Notes under the pieces: generated by a model | Database searches by the model: none | Seen by the model: only the letters and a program-made list of their open reading frames with translations | Told to the model about the DNA's origin: nothing | From: Deltaproteobacteria bacterium | GTDB taxonomy: Bacteria > Myxococcota > Myxococcia > SLRQ01 | DNA: 64,000 nt | Direction: 5' to 3' | NCBI GenBank assembly: GCA_029210625.1 | Contig: JARGFU010000016.1 | Span: forward strand, 62,001 to 126,000 | Shown: positions 63,240 to 64,000 of the stretch, one piece after another | How the letters are laid out: every line of letters begins with the position of its first letter | Numbering within the stretch: position 1 is the stretch's first letter | Position numbers and translations under genes: made by a program

Positions 63240-63829
63240 GGGCCGCGCTCCAGGCGCCGCTCGAGGAAGTCGAGGCGATCGTTGCCCCAGAAGAGCTCCT
63301 CCCCGACGAAGATCGCGGGCGCCCCGAAGGCGCCCCGGGAGACGGCCTCCTCGGTGTTGGCCTTGAGGCGCTCCTTCACGTGCCCGGAGTCCGTGCGCTC
63401 GAGCAGACCCTTCGGCGCGCCGATGGCCTTCAGCGCCTCGGCCAGGACCGCCGGATCGGCGAGGTCCTTCCCCTCCACCCACATGTCGGCGAAGAGGCGG
63501 CGGGCCAGGGGGACCTGGTGACCCCGCTCCTCGGCCGCCACCGCCAGGCGCATGGCCCGCAGGGTGTTCACGGGGAAGTGAGGGTTCATCCGGTAGGGGA
63601 CCTCGTAGAAGGCCGCCCACTGCTCCAGATCCCGCAGCATCCAGCGGGCCTTGGACGCGCTGGTCTCGGCCGGCGAGATCGTCCCGAGGGACTTGAAGAC
63701 CCCCCCGAGGAGGAAGGGGCGCCAGGCCAGCACCGCCCCGGTGCGCTCGATCAGCGCCTCGATCCGGGTGGAGGCCAGGTAGCTGTAGGGACTTCCGAAG
63801 TCGTAGAAGAGCTCGACGGTCTCGGCCAT
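63236..63829 (-). CDS. 2-hydroxychromene-2-carboxylate isomerase-like (DsbA-fold, kappa-GST type) protein
   Basis: 197 residues, the normal size. The opening VELFYDFGSPYSYLAS carries the Ser (S13) that replaces the CXXC of DsbA in this family and activates glutathione. WRPFLLGGVFKSLG, FPVNTLRAMRLAVAAEERG and GAFGAPAIFVGEELFWGNDRLDFLE are also typical. Members isomerise chromene carboxylates in naphthalene breakdown or act as glutathione transferases; no aromatic-degradation genes are nearby, so the substrate is open. It is the first gene of a minus-strand operon with two outer-membrane genes. No good ribosome binding site is seen. Confidence 0.88.
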   Translation of the reverse strand: MAETVELFYDFGSPYSYLASTRIEALIERTGAVLAWRPFLLGGVFKSLGTISPAETSASKARWMLRDLEQWAAFYEVPYRMNPHFPVNTLRAMRLAVAAEERGHQVPLARRLFADMWVEGKDLADPAVLAEALKAIGAPKGLLERTDSGHVKERLKANTEEAVSRGAFGAPAIFVGEELFWGNDRLDFLERRLERGP

Positions 63830-63945
63830 GGGAGAGAGAGGATACTACGGGCCCCCCCTCGCGCCAGGCGGTGATTTCGGGCGCCTCGCCCGGGCGCCAC
63901 ACGGCGCTGGTGGCTGGCGCGAGCCTGGCATAGAGTGACGACATC

Positions 63946-64000
63946 ATGGCGCGCATTCTCGTGGTCGATGATTCGCTGGCTGCCGGCCGGCAGCTCGAGC
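63946..64000 (+). CDS. Response regulator receiver protein, truncated by the window edge
   Basis: Only 18 codons are present: MARILVVDDSLAAGRQLE. The pattern ILVVDDS is the beta-1 strand and acidic pair of a receiver domain. The rest of the gene and any output domain lie beyond the window. It is divergent from the isomerase operon. Confidence 0.75.
   Translation, partial: MARILVVDDSLAAGRQLE

Noticed and set aside
63236-63829. Aromatic degradation gene cluster around the hydroxychromene isomerase-like gene
   Set aside because: Neighbours are outer-membrane and kelch-type proteins; no dioxygenase or aldolase is present, so a naphthalene pathway is not supported.

Overview
The window is very GC-rich (about 70% by eye) and gene-dense. 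It reads like a chromosome segment of a Myxococcota / deltaproteobacterial-type bacterium. The grounds are numerous secreted lipoproteins with Cys-rich, PKD, IPT/TIG and vWA domains, an FHA-containing sigma54 activator, a MYXO-CTERM-like tail, several SurA-type isomerases behind mfd, CXXXXCH-type multihaem cytochromes, and F0 genes separated from F1. No transposase, phage gene, CRISPR array, rRNA or tRNA was recognised. All names are inferred from protein sequence features read by eye; no database search was possible.

Layout. 1-9.5 kb: a truncated DUF523 gene, a divergent RCK-type ion channel, TerB-like and nucleotide-cyclase genes, an AT-hook/H1-like DNA-binding protein, an FHA-sigma54 activator with a glycosyltransferase, a double-receiver/PilZ regulator coupled to a J-domain protein, and a FlgO/CsgG-like envelope protein. 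9.5-15.8 kb: one giant PKD/Ig-like repeat lipoprotein. 15.8-24.8 kb: mfd, three parvulin-type isomerases, pdxA and a lipoprotein. 24.9-28.0 kb: a BFN-domain lipoprotein, then the F0 operon atpZ-atpI-atpB-atpE-atpF, closed by an intrinsic terminator and without F1 genes. 28.1-33.0 kb: gyrA, a TPR lipoprotein and hemL.

33.2-41.4 kb is the most striking block. A beta-propeller lipoprotein sits behind a near-consensus sigma54 promoter. It is followed by a tightly coupled set: outer-membrane barrel, 11-haem periplasmic cytochrome, and a lipoprotein cytochrome with 23 candidate haem sites. A degenerate rhodanese and a DoxX/MauE membrane protein follow. This has the composition of a porin-cytochrome conduit for moving electrons across the outer membrane.

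42-52.5 kb: an orphan CpaF-type ATPase, then a five-gene minus-strand operon of surface lipoproteins whose starts and stops overlap. 52.7-57.9 kb: the heat-shock cluster hrcA-grpE-dnaK-dnaJ. 58-64 kb: an LpoA-like lipoprotein, a minus-strand operon of a DsbA-like isomerase, an outer-membrane protein and a kelch/CTERM/FlgO-like fusion, and the first codons of a response regulator.

Two intergenic regions (43.77-43.85 and 57.89-58.06 kb) carry 6- or 7-base tandem repeats arranged as inverted arms. These are the clearest non-coding structures in the window.
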